Shown: positions 44,469 to 53,619, counted from the first letter of the stretch. The stretch is DNA of 64,000 nt from Lignipirellula cremea (GCF_007751035.1 NZ_CP036433.1:9281001-9345000); one strand, 5' to 3'. Numbers and translations are program-made. The notes: generated from the sequence alone by a model not told the origin.

Positions 44469-47400
44469 ATGGCCAAAGTTCGACGCATCGTTCGCAAAGT
44501 CGAACCCCTGGGACAACGCGAATTTGACGAGCAGCAATGGCCCGTCAATCTGGCGCTGTTTGTCCTCGGCGGCTTTCTCATGGGCGCCACGATCGCCTAT
44601 CTGTTCAATTCGCCCTGGTACATTTTCTGGCCCGTGCTGTGCGCGGTGCCGGTAGCCATCGGCCTGTTAATGGTGGCGCTGCGCTATATCAGCAGCCGCT
44701 TTATCCGCCGCACCATGCAGCTGGCGTTTGTGATCGGCGTGGTCGTGCACCTGTTGCTGGCCATTCTGATGTTCGAGGTCGCCGTTTTTGTCAAATACGG
44801 CACGATTGTGCCGCCGGTGGCGCAGCTGATCAAACCGCGAAAAATCGTCACCATTCCCGACTACACGGCCCTCAGCCCCGATCCCAACAAACGCCTGAAG
44901 CAGGACTTTGACCTGCCGATCGAAACCAAAGAGCCGGAACGCCAACCGGAGGAAATCGACCGCCAGGACACCCGGCCTGAAGAAGCCCCGACCGAACCGC
45001 AGCCGATCCCCACGCCGGAATCCGAACGGACGGTCGACCCGGCCGTGATCGAACGCCAGACCCCGCAGGAAACGACCCCGCGCGAAGCCGACACGCAGTC
45101 GAAGCTCAGCCGGCAGGACCGCGCCGTCAAGCCGCGCGTGTCCACCCCGGTCGAACCGGCCAACCCGGCGCCCAAAGTCTCGCAGAACTCCGACCAGCCC
45201 TCGGCCAAACTGACCGAACCGACCAAACAGCAGACCGCCAACGCCCAGGCTCCCACCGCGGCGCTGACTCCCGATCTGAACACGCCCACGCCGCAACAAC
45301 AGGCCCGCATGGTGCGGCAGCCGACCCAGGAAACGCTCCGCCCGGAAACCACCGCCCAGCCCACGCTGGAACGGGCCACGCCGACGCCGACGCCCGTCAC
45401 GCCGCAAACGCAAGTCGCCGCCGTGCAGCCGCCGAGCCAGTCGCGACAGAACCAGCCCGACGCGCCGCAGCCCAGTACGCTCTCTCCCAGCCGGCAACAA
45501 ACGGCCAGTCCCGAGCGGCAGCCCACCGCCGTCGAGCCGGTTCCTGATCCGCGCGTCGATCCCTCCGCCGCCCTGGCCCGTCGGGAAACGCCGACCGAGG
45601 TCCAGCCGAACGTCGCGCAAACGCCGGTCGAAGTTCCCAACCAGCGCACCCGGATCACGGCCCGGCCAACCGTTGCTCCGCCGACGCAGGTCGCCACGCC
45701 GACCCAGGCCCCGGCGCCCGCGCCGCAGCAACCGAGCGACGCCATCGCCCGCACCAGCCCGACCCAGCGCTCCAGCACCGAACCGCAAGTCCAGCGGGAA
45801 ACGCCGGCGCCGCAGGTCAACACCAGCGTCAGCCAGCCCACGCCGGCCGCCATGCGGCGCACCACCGCCGACACGCCGACTCCCACAACGCAGGCCCAGG
45901 CGACACCCACGCCGCGACGGTCCCCCTCCACTCCACAAGCAATGGCCCAGGCGAATCCCGTCGAAACGCCCGCCTCCACCAACCTGGCGCAGAACCCAGC
46001 CAGCACGCAGCTGGCTCCGGCCCCGACCTCGACCAGCCGGCAATCGCCCAGCTCGACGTCGATCGCCCGGGCGGAAACAGAGCCGACGCCGGCGCCGCCG
46101 TCGACCGCCACCGCCGCCGCCCCGCAGAAACGCTCAACGCCGACAGAGAACGCGCCGGCTCCCACGACGAATCCTTCGCCGGCCCCGACGCCGCAGCGTT
46201 CGACCGCTCCGCCGACCGCCGCGCCGACGGCCGCTACCGTCGCTCTCCCCAGCACGGCCCCGACCACGGCGCCGGCGACGGGATCGCAGGTCGCCGCCCA
46301 GACCAGCCCAGTCCAGCAGACGACGGCGTCTCGCCAGATCCAGACGGAACGGGCCGTCGCGGAGCCTTCGCCGTCGGCACAACCAACGCCGACCAATACG
46401 CCCAGCGTCGCCCGGCGCCAGAGCGACCAGTCGCCCAGCGTCGCCGCCGCCGAAGCAGCGCCGACCCCCAGCACCCAGCGCAGCACGGCGACCCCCAGCA
46501 CCAATCCCACCACCGTCGCGCAGGCGGCCCCGGTCGCCAGCCAGGCCGCCCCCACGGCGGCCGCTCCCAGCGTTCGCCCCAATACGCTGACGACCAGCAA
46601 GCAGACCTCGGAAAGCCCGCTCGCCGCGCCGACGTCGGATACAGCCCCGGCGCCGCAGACAGCGCCATCGACCGCCCAGACCGCCAGCATGGCGCCCCGA
46701 CGTCCGGCCAGCGAAGCCACGCCCTCCCTGACAGAAACGCCATCGCCAGCAACCAGCCAGGTCGCTCGAGCCACAGGCTCGCCGAATGTTTCGCCGTCGC
46801 CGTCCACGGCCGAAGTCGCGGTCTCCGCGGCTCCGACCGCCGCGCCGGCGGCCCAGCCTGGCATTGAAGCAACCGCCCGCACCAGCGAGACACAGCGGAA
46901 CTCGACGGCGTCGCAGATTCAAGCCGTCTCGCCGACCGCCAGCGCCCCGTCATTGGCCGCCGCCAACCCGACGGCCAGCCCGACCAGCATCGCCCGGCGT
47001 GAAAGCCCGGCGAACGCCCCTGCCGTCACGACCGCCGCCGCCGACGCCGCCACCCCGCAGCGCAGCCAGACCAACGCCGCCGCCGCTTCGACCTCCGTCG
47101 CAGCCGCCGCACCGGCCGCCGTGGCCGACGCTCCGACTGCCGCCGCCCCGACCCCCAGCGCCGTGGCGACCAGCACCTCGAAACAGGCCCCAGGCGAGAA
47201 CCACGCCGCCATGGCGAACGCCGATCCGACCGCGCTGGGTCCGGCCGCCTCCAATCCGACCGCCACGGCCGCCGTCGCTCCTCGTCGCCAGCCGAACGCG
47301 GAAAGCGCCCCGACCACCGCGCAAGCCGCCGTCTCGCAACCGACCCGGCGAGAATCGACCACCACCACCCCGTCGGCGACCACCTCGGCCGATCAGGTAG

Positions 47401-50400
47401 CGACTTCGACGGCCGCCGTCTCTTCCGATAACCCGCAACCGCGGCCCGCTTCGTCTGATGTCGCCCGCCAGCCGACCACCTCGCCGGGCGCGACGATCAG
47501 CCAGCCTTCGCTTGCCGACCCTTCGGCCAGTCCCACCACGCAAGTCGCCCAGGCCGTTCCCCAGAGGGCGAACGCCGCCGACACGCCGACGCTCAATCCG
47601 CAGGCCGCTCCGACAAACTCGCCCGCGCGGACCGCCCAGCTGGCTCCGGCCCCCGTTTCTCCCACGGCGATTGAAAGCCCGGCCGTCGCGCTGGCGGACC
47701 GCGCCGCCGGCCACGCCTCGGCCCAGCCGGCCCAGATGGCTCTCACCCGCAGCACCAACGGCGCCGCCGGGGTAGGCGAATCGGCCAACATGGACCGCTC
47801 CATGCCGGCCGCCAACAACCCGTCCTTTGTCGCTTCGGCCGCCGCCATTCGTCCCAAAACCACCCAGACCGAAGAAGGCCCCTCCCTGTCGCCGAGCGAA
47901 CTGGCCCAGGTCAGCCGCTCGCAGGCCGACGCCCAGCGGCCCAACTCTCCGTACCAGGCAACGCCGGTCGAAATCCCGAACGTCGCCGGTTCCCGCGAAC
48001 CGTCGGAGCAGACCGCCAGCGCAAGCGCCGCCCTGAACCAGCAGGCCTCCAACGCTGATAAAGGTCCCGTCTCGGCGGCGGCCGGCGTCGTCGAAATCGA
48101 TCTGGGCCCGACCCGCATCATGGCCGAATTTGAAACAGGCCGCGCCGGCGGCGGCGGACAGCCCACCCTGAACCCCGATACCCACGCCCACGAGATCGCC
48201 AGGGCGGCCACCGGCGGCGCTCCGCAAATGGCGATGACGGCCGACACGGTCGCCGTGCAAGCCGCCGCCCCGACCGCCGACGGCGGCGGCCAGCCGCAGG
48301 TCCCGCAGGCCCAGACCGAAGCCACCGCCCTGGCCCGCACCGACTCCGGCGGAGGCGAACCGGCCACCGGCGGCCCGGCCACTTCCACCGAGACGGGCCC
48401 GCCCTCGGAACTGAGCACCGCCTCGCAGATCGCCCAGGCCGCGCTGCAAAAGGCCGAAGCAGCCGATGCGGCGCCCGGCGAAGCCACCGCCGGCGGAGCC
48501 CTGGATGACGAAGAAGAAGAACGACGACGACGACAGGCCGAACGCCTCGCCCGTAGTCGCGCCAGCGGAGCCAACCAGCTGGCCCTGGGCGCCCCGACGA
48601 CTGCCGACCTGCCGCGTTCGCCCAGCACCACCGCCGCCGGCGGAGCCACTGGCGGACCGCAAATCGCCGCCGCCCTGACCACCACCCGACAACCGGCTGA
48701 TGCGGCCGCCGGCGGCGCGCCAGCCGCAGGGGGCGGTCCTTCCGCCGCCGCAGCCTCAGGTCCGCCGACAGAACCAGGCGGCGGCCAGACGATTGCCGCC
48801 GCCGCGCCGCAACGCGCTGCCGCCGCGGCAGGCGGACAGCCTCCCGCCGGAGAAGCAGCCGATTCGCCGCAGCAGATCGCCCGCGCCGCCAGCGGCGGTT
48901 CGCCGCCTGGCCTGGCGGGCGCCCTGGCCGTAGCCGCCCTGCCGCAATCGCCCGCCGTATCCGCTTCCGGCGGAGCCCCGTCCACCAGCGCTCTGGCAGT
49001 CAACGACCAGTCGGCTGCTCCGACCAAAGTCGATGTCGGCGGCGCTCCCGCAGGCGGCGGCCCATCGGCAGCCGCACAGGCCGGTCCTCGCGCCCCGCAG
49101 GGCGGCGGTGAACAGGTCGCCCAGGCGGTGATGCCGCGCGTCGAAGCCGGCGGCGGCCAGCCCGAAACGGGCCAGGCGGCCGCAGCCGAACAACTGGCCC
49201 GCGCCAGCGGCGGCCAGCCGCAACTGGCTCTCGGCGGACCGTCGCTCGCCGATACCGCCGCCGCGCCTTCCCCGCTCACGCCTGGCGCCCCGGGCGCTCC
49301 CGGCGCCGAGTCGTCGCCCACCGCCCTCGCCGCGGCGAAAGCCTCGGTCTCCGGCGGCTCGCCCGCCGCTGGCGGCGGTCCTTCTGCAGCGGCTTCAGCC
49401 GGCCCGCCGGTCGAACCCGGCGGCGGCGCCGTGATCGCCGCTGTGAAGACAGGACGTTCCGAAACAGCCGAAGCAATGCCCGGCGCCCCGACCGAAGGCG
49501 GCGGAACCGGCACGCCCACCCGGACCGCCACCGGCCCGCTGTTCGCCGCCGCCGTCCAGGCCGAACTGCCCACGCTCAGCGGCATGCCCAGCTCCAGCGG
49601 AGCCCCAACCGGTCCCGCGATCGCCGCCCAAGGAGTCACCACGACCCGCGCCGCCAGCGGCGGCGTCACCGGTCCCGCCAGCCAGGAACCCGCCGGCGCC
49701 ATGGCCGGACCGGCAGCCATACTGGCCCAGACCGACCCGACCGCCAGCGCCGGGGTGCAGGCGGGCAATCGACGTTCGACCGACGGTTCCGGAGCGGAAG
49801 GTCCCACCCTGGCCGTCGGCGATGCTCCCGGTTCGCCCGGCCGCACCAGCAACACGGCCAGCGTGCCGCAGGGTCTGCTGACCCTGGCCATGGTTCCCAC
49901 TCCCGAAATGGGCGGCCCCAGCGCCGCCCCCGCTCCCGGCGCCGGCAACAGCGCAGGCGATATGAGCGACATGGCCGACGATATGGATATCGGCCCCATG
50001 TCGCGTGATTCCGAAGGCGGGCTCGCGGTGCAGATCGCCGCGGCGGAAGGTCCCGGCGGCGTCGGTTCCCGGATCGCTGTCGATGTCGGTCTGCCCGGGC
50101 GCCGCAGCCAGGCCGACTCGATGGAAGTCACCTTTACCTCGCCCACCCGTTTCCCCCGCCAGGAAGCCGGCGGCAAGCTCAATTTCAACACCAGCGCCGT
50201 CGTACGGGCCGATGCGTTCCGCGGCCGGCGATCGCCTGATCGCGGCGAAACGGGCGGCGGCAGCGTCGGCGGTCCTCCCCCCGAGACGGAAGAATCGATC
50301 GAGCTGGGCCTGCTCTTCCTGGCCCGGCATCAGTCGCCCGACGGCAGCTGGAGCTTCCAGAATTTCGCCGCCGGACGGGGCGAGGCGTACAAGGATGAAT

Positions 50401-51350
50401 CAGCCGTCATGCTCAGCGATACGGCCGCCACCGCGCTCGCGATGCTCGCCTTCCAAGGGGCCGGTTATACACATCGCGAACACAAACACCAGGTCCACGT
50501 CAGCCAGGCCATCGCCTGGATGAAGAAGAACCAGAAAGAAGACGGCGACCTGTTCGTGGTGCAAACCGATGACGCCGCCAACAACGCCGCTCGACTGTAC
50601 AGCCACGCCATTGCCGCCCAGGCCCTGTGCGAAGCGTACGGCCTGACCCAGGATCCCGAACTGAAAGAAGCAGCCCAGAAGTCGATCGACTTTATCGTCA
50701 AAGCGCAAGACAAACGCATCGGCGGCTGGCGCTACACGCCCGGCCAGGGAGCCGATACTTCCGTCACTGGCTGGATGATGATGGCCCTGTACGTCGGGAA
50801 AATTTCCGGGCTGGAAGTGCCGGACGAAGCTTTCGACCGGATCCATAACTGGCTCGACCTGGCCTCCGCCTCCGAACAGCAGCCGTACAGGTTCCGCTAT
50901 AACCCGCTGGCGCCCGACACCGAAGAGCAGCGCCACGGACGCAGCCCGACCAAAGTCATGACGGCCGTCGGCCTGCTCATGCGGCTGTACTCCGGCTGGC
51001 GCCGCGACAACCCCAACATGATCGCCGGGGCTGAATACCTGTCAAAACGCCTGCCCTCCATGGGCACCGAACGCGATCCCCAGCGCGATACGTACTACTG
51101 GTACTACGCCACCCAAGTGATGTTCCACATGGGGGGCAAGTACTGGGATGACTGGTACGGCCAGCTGCACCCCTTGCTGGTCAGCACGCAGGTCCAACGC
51201 GGACCGTTCGCCGGTAGCTGGAATCCGCGCACGCCCGTCAAGGATCTCTGGGGCCCGCATGGCGGCCGGGTGTATGTCACCACCATGAATCTGCTGTCGC
51301 TGGAAATCTACTTCCGGCACTCGCCTCTATACGAAGACATCGCCAAATAA
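44469..51350 (+). CDS. Giant membrane-anchored TonB-like protein with C-terminal alpha/alpha-toroid
   Basis: A 2,293-residue protein. After a basic start come three membrane helices (about 26-46, 50-71, 83-108); the last has a histidine (His94, VVVHLLLAILMFEV), as TonB does. A proline/acidic stretch (about 120-190) and a Thr/Pro/Ala/Ser/Gln-rich linker run to about 1205, where GVVEIDLGPTRIMAEFETG marks a change to Gly/Ala/Pro-rich repeats of about 107 residues. Residues about 1840-1930 look folded, and about 1940-2290 form a prenyltransferase/squalene-oxidase-type toroid (QSPDGSWSF, IGGWRYTPGQ, WYYATQVMFHMGG) without the cyclase DxDD. No parallel enzyme function is evident. AAGGAAAG precedes ATG 44469. 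Confidence 0.85.
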   Translation: MAKVRRIVRKVEPLGQREFDEQQWPVNLALFVLGGFLMGATIAYLFNSPWYIFWPVLCAVPVAIGLLMVALRYISSRFIRRTMQLAFVIGVVVHLLLAILMFEVAVFVKYGTIVPPVAQLIKPRKIVTIPDYTALSPDPNKRLKQDFDLPIETKEPERQPEEIDRQDTRPEEAPTEPQPIPTPESERTVDPAVIERQTPQETTPREADTQSKLSRQDRAVKPRVSTPVEPANPAPKVSQNSDQPSAKLTEPTKQQTANAQAPTAALTPDLNTPTPQQQARMVRQPTQETLRPETTAQPTLERATPTPTPVTPQTQVAAVQPPSQSRQNQPDAPQPSTLSPSRQQTASPERQPTAVEPVPDPRVDPSAALARRETPTEVQPNVAQTPVEVPNQRTRITARPTVAPPTQVATPTQAPAPAPQQPSDAIARTSPTQRSSTEPQVQRETPAPQVNTSVSQPTPAAMRRTTADTPTPTTQAQATPTPRRSPSTPQAMAQANPVETPASTNLAQNPASTQLAPAPTSTSRQSPSSTSIARAETEPTPAPPSTATAAAPQKRSTPTENAPAPTTNPSPAPTPQRSTAPPTAAPTAATVALPSTAPTTAPATGSQVAAQTSPVQQTTASRQIQTERAVAEPSPSAQPTPTNTPSVARRQSDQSPSVAAAEAAPTPSTQRSTATPSTNPTTVAQAAPVASQAAPTAAAPSVRPNTLTTSKQTSESPLAAPTSDTAPAPQTAPSTAQTASMAPRRPASEATPSLTETPSPATSQVARATGSPNVSPSPSTAEVAVSAAPTAAPAAQPGIEATARTSETQRNSTASQIQAVSPTASAPSLAAANPTASPTSIARRESPANAPAVTTAAADAATPQRSQTNAAAASTSVAAAAPAAVADAPTAAAPTPSAVATSTSKQAPGENHAAMANADPTALGPAASNPTATAAVAPRRQPNAESAPTTAQAAVSQPTRRESTTTTPSATTSADQVATSTAAVSSDNPQPRPASSDVARQPTTSPGATISQPSLADPSASPTTQVAQAVPQRANAADTPTLNPQAAPTNSPARTAQLAPAPVSPTAIESPAVALADRAAGHASAQPAQMALTRSTNGAAGVGESANMDRSMPAANNPSFVASAAAIRPKTTQTEEGPSLSPSELAQVSRSQADAQRPNSPYQATPVEIPNVAGSREPSEQTASASAALNQQASNADKGPVSAAAGVVEIDLGPTRIMAEFETGRAGGGGQPTLNPDTHAHEIARAATGGAPQMAMTADTVAVQAAAPTADGGGQPQVPQAQTEATALARTDSGGGEPATGGPATSTETGPPSELSTASQIAQAALQKAEAADAAPGEATAGGALDDEEEERRRRQAERLARSRASGANQLALGAPTTADLPRSPSTTAAGGATGGPQIAAALTTTRQPADAAAGGAPAAGGGPSAAAASGPPTEPGGGQTIAAAAPQRAAAAAGGQPPAGEAADSPQQIARAASGGSPPGLAGALAVAALPQSPAVSASGGAPSTSALAVNDQSAAPTKVDVGGAPAGGGPSAAAQAGPRAPQGGGEQVAQAVMPRVEAGGGQPETGQAAAAEQLARASGGQPQLALGGPSLADTAAAPSPLTPGAPGAPGAESSPTALAAAKASVSGGSPAAGGGPSAAASAGPPVEPGGGAVIAAVKTGRSETAEAMPGAPTEGGGTGTPTRTATGPLFAAAVQAELPTLSGMPSSSGAPTGPAIAAQGVTTTRAASGGVTGPASQEPAGAMAGPAAILAQTDPTASAGVQAGNRRSTDGSGAEGPTLAVGDAPGSPGRTSNTASVPQGLLTLAMVPTPEMGGPSAAPAPGAGNSAGDMSDMADDMDIGPMSRDSEGGLAVQIAAAEGPGGVGSRIAVDVGLPGRRSQADSMEVTFTSPTRFPRQEAGGKLNFNTSAVVRADAFRGRRSPDRGETGGGSVGGPPPETEESIELGLLFLARHQSPDGSWSFQNFAAGRGEAYKDESAVMLSDTAATALAMLAFQGAGYTHREHKHQVHVSQAIAWMKKNQKEDGDLFVVQTDDAANNAARLYSHAIAAQALCEAYGLTQDPELKEAAQKSIDFIVKAQDKRIGGWRYTPGQGADTSVTGWMMMALYVGKISGLEVPDEAFDRIHNWLDLASASEQQPYRFRYNPLAPDTEEQRHGRSPTKVMTAVGLLMRLYSGWRRDNPNMIAGAEYLSKRLPSMGTERDPQRDTYYWYYATQVMFHMGGKYWDDWYGQLHPLLVSTQVQRGPFAGSWNPRTPVKDLWGPHGGRVYVTTMNLLSLEIYFRHSPLYEDIAK
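48350..49500. repeat. Long-period coding repeats in the giant protein linker
   Basis: A GGxPAxGGGPSAAAxxGPPxEPGGG segment recurs at about 48350 (diverged), 48711, 49038 and 49352, at a spacing of about 315-360 bases. Each copy is followed by a QIARA/LARAS-type segment. The period keeps the reading frame. Confidence 0.7.
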
Positions 51351-51368
51351 GCGTCGCCCGGAATGCAA

Positions 51369-51394
51369 AGAAACGGGCCGCAAAGCCCGTTTCT
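51369..51394 (+). terminator. Hairpin after the giant gene
   Basis: AGAAACGGGC and GCCCGTTTCT form a perfect 10-base-pair stem around a six-base loop, 19 bases after the stop codon. There is no T-run, so it may act as an mRNA 3' end stabiliser or a weak terminator. It closes the four-gene operon. Confidence 0.6.
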
Positions 51395-51509
51395 GGATTC
51401 TTCCCCGGAGCGGATACGCCCAGGTTCTGGACGCGGGGTTTGGACGCTCATGACGAACGCCGCCGGATGCTGACCCAGCAAGGGCGCCGTCCCGGCGTCG
51501 CCCGCATCT

Positions 51510-51671
51510 CTATAGAATGCGGACGATCAGTACGACCAGCAACACAATGAACAGCACGCCGAGAATGCCGCCCGGGGCCGCTCCCCAGCTTGCTCGTCGC
51601 GAGTACGCGCCAAAGCCGCCAAACAGAAAAAGTATCAACATCACTACCAGGATAATTTCCAAAAGACCCAT
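51510..51671 (-). CDS. Tiny two-helix membrane protein of DUF3309 type
   Basis: A 53-residue protein, MGLLEIILVVMLILFLFGGF at the start, then a short polar turn (GAYSRRASWGAAPGG) and a second helix (ILGVLFIVLLVVLIVRIL). The layout (hydrophobic helix, glycine-rich YSR..WG.GP turn, hydrophobic helix) is that of the DUF3309 small membrane proteins. GAGGGG lies eight bases before ATG 51671. It is convergent with the giant gene. The role of the family is unknown. Confidence 0.8.
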   Translation of the reverse strand: MGLLEIILVVMLILFLFGGFGAYSRRASWGAAPGGILGVLFIVLLVVLIVRIL

Positions 51672-52065
51672 CGTATCATCCCCTCAAGAAGCGGATAGCG
51701 CTCCGCGTCGATGTTGCGTGAGCACTATCGATCATGCGCGAGCAAGCAAGTAAGTAAAAAAGGTCGAATCGCTCGTTCCATGACTCGCCTTGCCGGATTT
51801 CCGGTAAGTAAGGGAGTAAGCAAACGGTGCGCCAAAGCCGGAAAATCGTTGTTTTCCCCATGTTTTGCGACATTTTACGCAACCAGGCTCCTGCGAGGGG
51901 TAAGCAACCGACCGACTTGCACCCAGGACCAGCCAGCTTGCTGGCAGCCGCGCAACCAGGTCGTGTGCGAAAGGTCAAAATGCAGTAGGCTCCTGGCAAA
52001 CCGGTGGGCCGCATGCGAAGATGCCGCGTTCTTCAACGGGCTTTCCCTTAACCTGGACCTGGCAA
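51672..52065. other. Intergenic region before the AI-2E-type permease
   Basis: About 390 bases between divergent genes. It has several GTAAGTAAG/GTAAGCAA-like short repeats (51745-51910) but no supported gene. Promoters for both neighbours are expected. Confidence 0.45.
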
Positions 52066-53409
52066 ATGACTGATCCCGAACAACCTGCCGATTCCTGGTC
52101 GGAACCGTGGCGTCGCACGGTGTTCGTGCTGGCCGCCGTGTTGCTGGCGGGACTGTTTGCTACGGCCTTCTGGTACGCCGCCGACTTTTTCTTCCTGCTG
52201 TTCACTTCGGTCCTGTTCGCCATTCTGCTGAACCGGCTGGCTAACGCCACGGCGGCCCGCACTCCTTTGTCGCGCGGCTGGTCGCTGGGGCTGCTGGTGA
52301 TGGCGATGCTGACGACCACGGTGGTTCTGATCGTCTGCTTCGGCTTCCAGCTGGCCAATCGGATTGAAAAAACGTCCCAGCAGTTCGACCGCGGCGGCGC
52401 CGTGCTGCGTGAGAAACTGCAGAAATACCCCACGCTCAAGTCTTCGCTGACCGGCGTCCCCTGGCTGGGCATGCTGCTGGAAAAGCCCGACGACGCCGAT
52501 TCCCAGGACGAGTCTAAATCCGACTCAGATTCCTCCTCGTCGCCAGCCGAGGAACAGCTCGCGTCCGCAGGGGAGAAAGAGGACTCGGCCAAAGCGTCCA
52601 ATTCGACCGACAACCAGGACGAAAGCAGCCAGGACAACCGTGCGGAAAGCGACAACGGCTCGTCCGATTCGAAAACCTCCGATTCCAAAACCTCCGATTC
52701 CAAATCCTCCGATTCCAAATCCTCCGGTGGAAAAGCTTCCGGATTCGGCTCGGCGGCCCAGGGCGTCGCGCGGTTGTTCACGACGACCTTTGGCGCCGTC
52801 ATGAACGTGCTGATCGTGCTGGTGCTGTCGGTCTACTTCGCCTCCAACCCGGACAAGTACCGCAGCGGCATGATCCGCCTCGTCCCGCTGGACCGACGGG
52901 AGCGGGCGGGCGAGATTCTCGACCTGCTGGAAAAGGCCCTCCGCCGCTGGCTGCTGGGCCGCCTGGCGACGATGGTGCTCACCGGCCTGTTTACTGGCGC
53001 GTCACTCTGGCTGCTGGGCATCCCGATGGCGTTTACGGTCGGCGTATTAACTGCCCTGCTGACGTTCATTCCCAACATCGGCGCCGCTGCAGCGATGCTC
53101 ATGGCGACCTTGCTGGCCGCCCCGCAAGGGCTCACAACCGTGGGGATGGTGCTGGGGCTGTACCTGGCCGCGCAGTTCCTGGAAAGCTATCTGCTCACTC
53201 CCATGATCCAGCAGCACCAGGTCTCTCTGCCGCCCGGCCTGCTGATCGCCTTCCAGGCCGCCATCGGCATGATGTTCGGCTTCCTGGGCGTCATGGTCGC
53301 CTCCCCGCTCCTGGCCGCCCTGATGGTGCTCATCAACGAGCTCTACGTCCGCGATACGCTTGGCGACCCCGACCCGCCGATGATTGTTGAGACGGAAAGT
53401 TCTTCGTAA
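52066..53409 (+). CDS. AI-2E family permease with acidic serine-rich insert
   Basis: A 447-residue multi-pass membrane protein of the AI-2E (UPF0118) family, whose members export small molecules or act as sodium-proton antiporters. Landmarks are the N-terminal helices (TVFVLAAVLLAGLFATAFWY, DFFFLLFTSVLFAILLNRLA) and the C-terminal block (VGVLTALLTFIPNIGAAAAM, LESYLLTPMIQQHQVSLPPG), which is diagnostic. Residues about 141-231, in the extramembrane domain, are a hydrophilic Asp/Ser/Lys-rich stretch unlike the rest. ATG 52066 is used; the ORF opens at 52021 and neither has a strong ribosome binding site. Confidence 0.88.
   Translation: MTDPEQPADSWSEPWRRTVFVLAAVLLAGLFATAFWYAADFFFLLFTSVLFAILLNRLANATAARTPLSRGWSLGLLVMAMLTTTVVLIVCFGFQLANRIEKTSQQFDRGGAVLREKLQKYPTLKSSLTGVPWLGMLLEKPDDADSQDESKSDSDSSSSPAEEQLASAGEKEDSAKASNSTDNQDESSQDNRAESDNGSSDSKTSDSKTSDSKSSDSKSSGGKASGFGSAAQGVARLFTTTFGAVMNVLIVLVLSVYFASNPDKYRSGMIRLVPLDRRERAGEILDLLEKALRRWLLGRLATMVLTGLFTGASLWLLGIPMAFTVGVLTALLTFIPNIGAAAAMLMATLLAAPQGLTTVGMVLGLYLAAQFLESYLLTPMIQQHQVSLPPGLLIAFQAAIGMMFGFLGVMVASPLLAALMVLINELYVRDTLGDPDPPMIVETESSS
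52663..52722. repeat. 15-base tandem repeat coding SDSKT/S units
   Basis: Four units of TCCGATTCCAAAACC type follow each other, encoding SDSKTSDSKTSDSKSSDSKS inside the permease insert. The 15-base period keeps the frame. Confidence 0.9.
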
Positions 53410-53542
53410 GGTAGACGCTGAAGTTCGCCTTTTTTGTTTCTTACTCTTACTCCTCTTCAGAGCGACGAACCGAACCGCCGGCGAGCAATCGCGATCTGCC
53501 AGTTGGGCGGACCGGGGCTCCTTGATTGGGCCGTCCCGCTGG

Positions 53543-53590
53543 AGATTAAGATTAAGATTAAGAGGAAGAGGAAGAGGAAGAGGAAGAGGG
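53543..53590. repeat. Hexanucleotide tandem repeats between genes
   Basis: AGATTA repeats about three times and passes directly into AGAGGA/GAGGAA units repeated about five times. It lies in the short gap between the convergent permease and response-regulator genes. Such purine-rich tracts are prone to slippage. Confidence 0.9.
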
Positions 53591-53619
53591 TGTTTGGAAG
53601 GACGGCGTGACCAGGGGGC

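Noticed and set aside
44861-50330. Several minus-strand ORFs of 300-930 codons inside the giant gene
   Set aside because: They are shadows of a GC-rich low-complexity coding region; the plus strand has the membrane helices, the toroid domain and the operon context.
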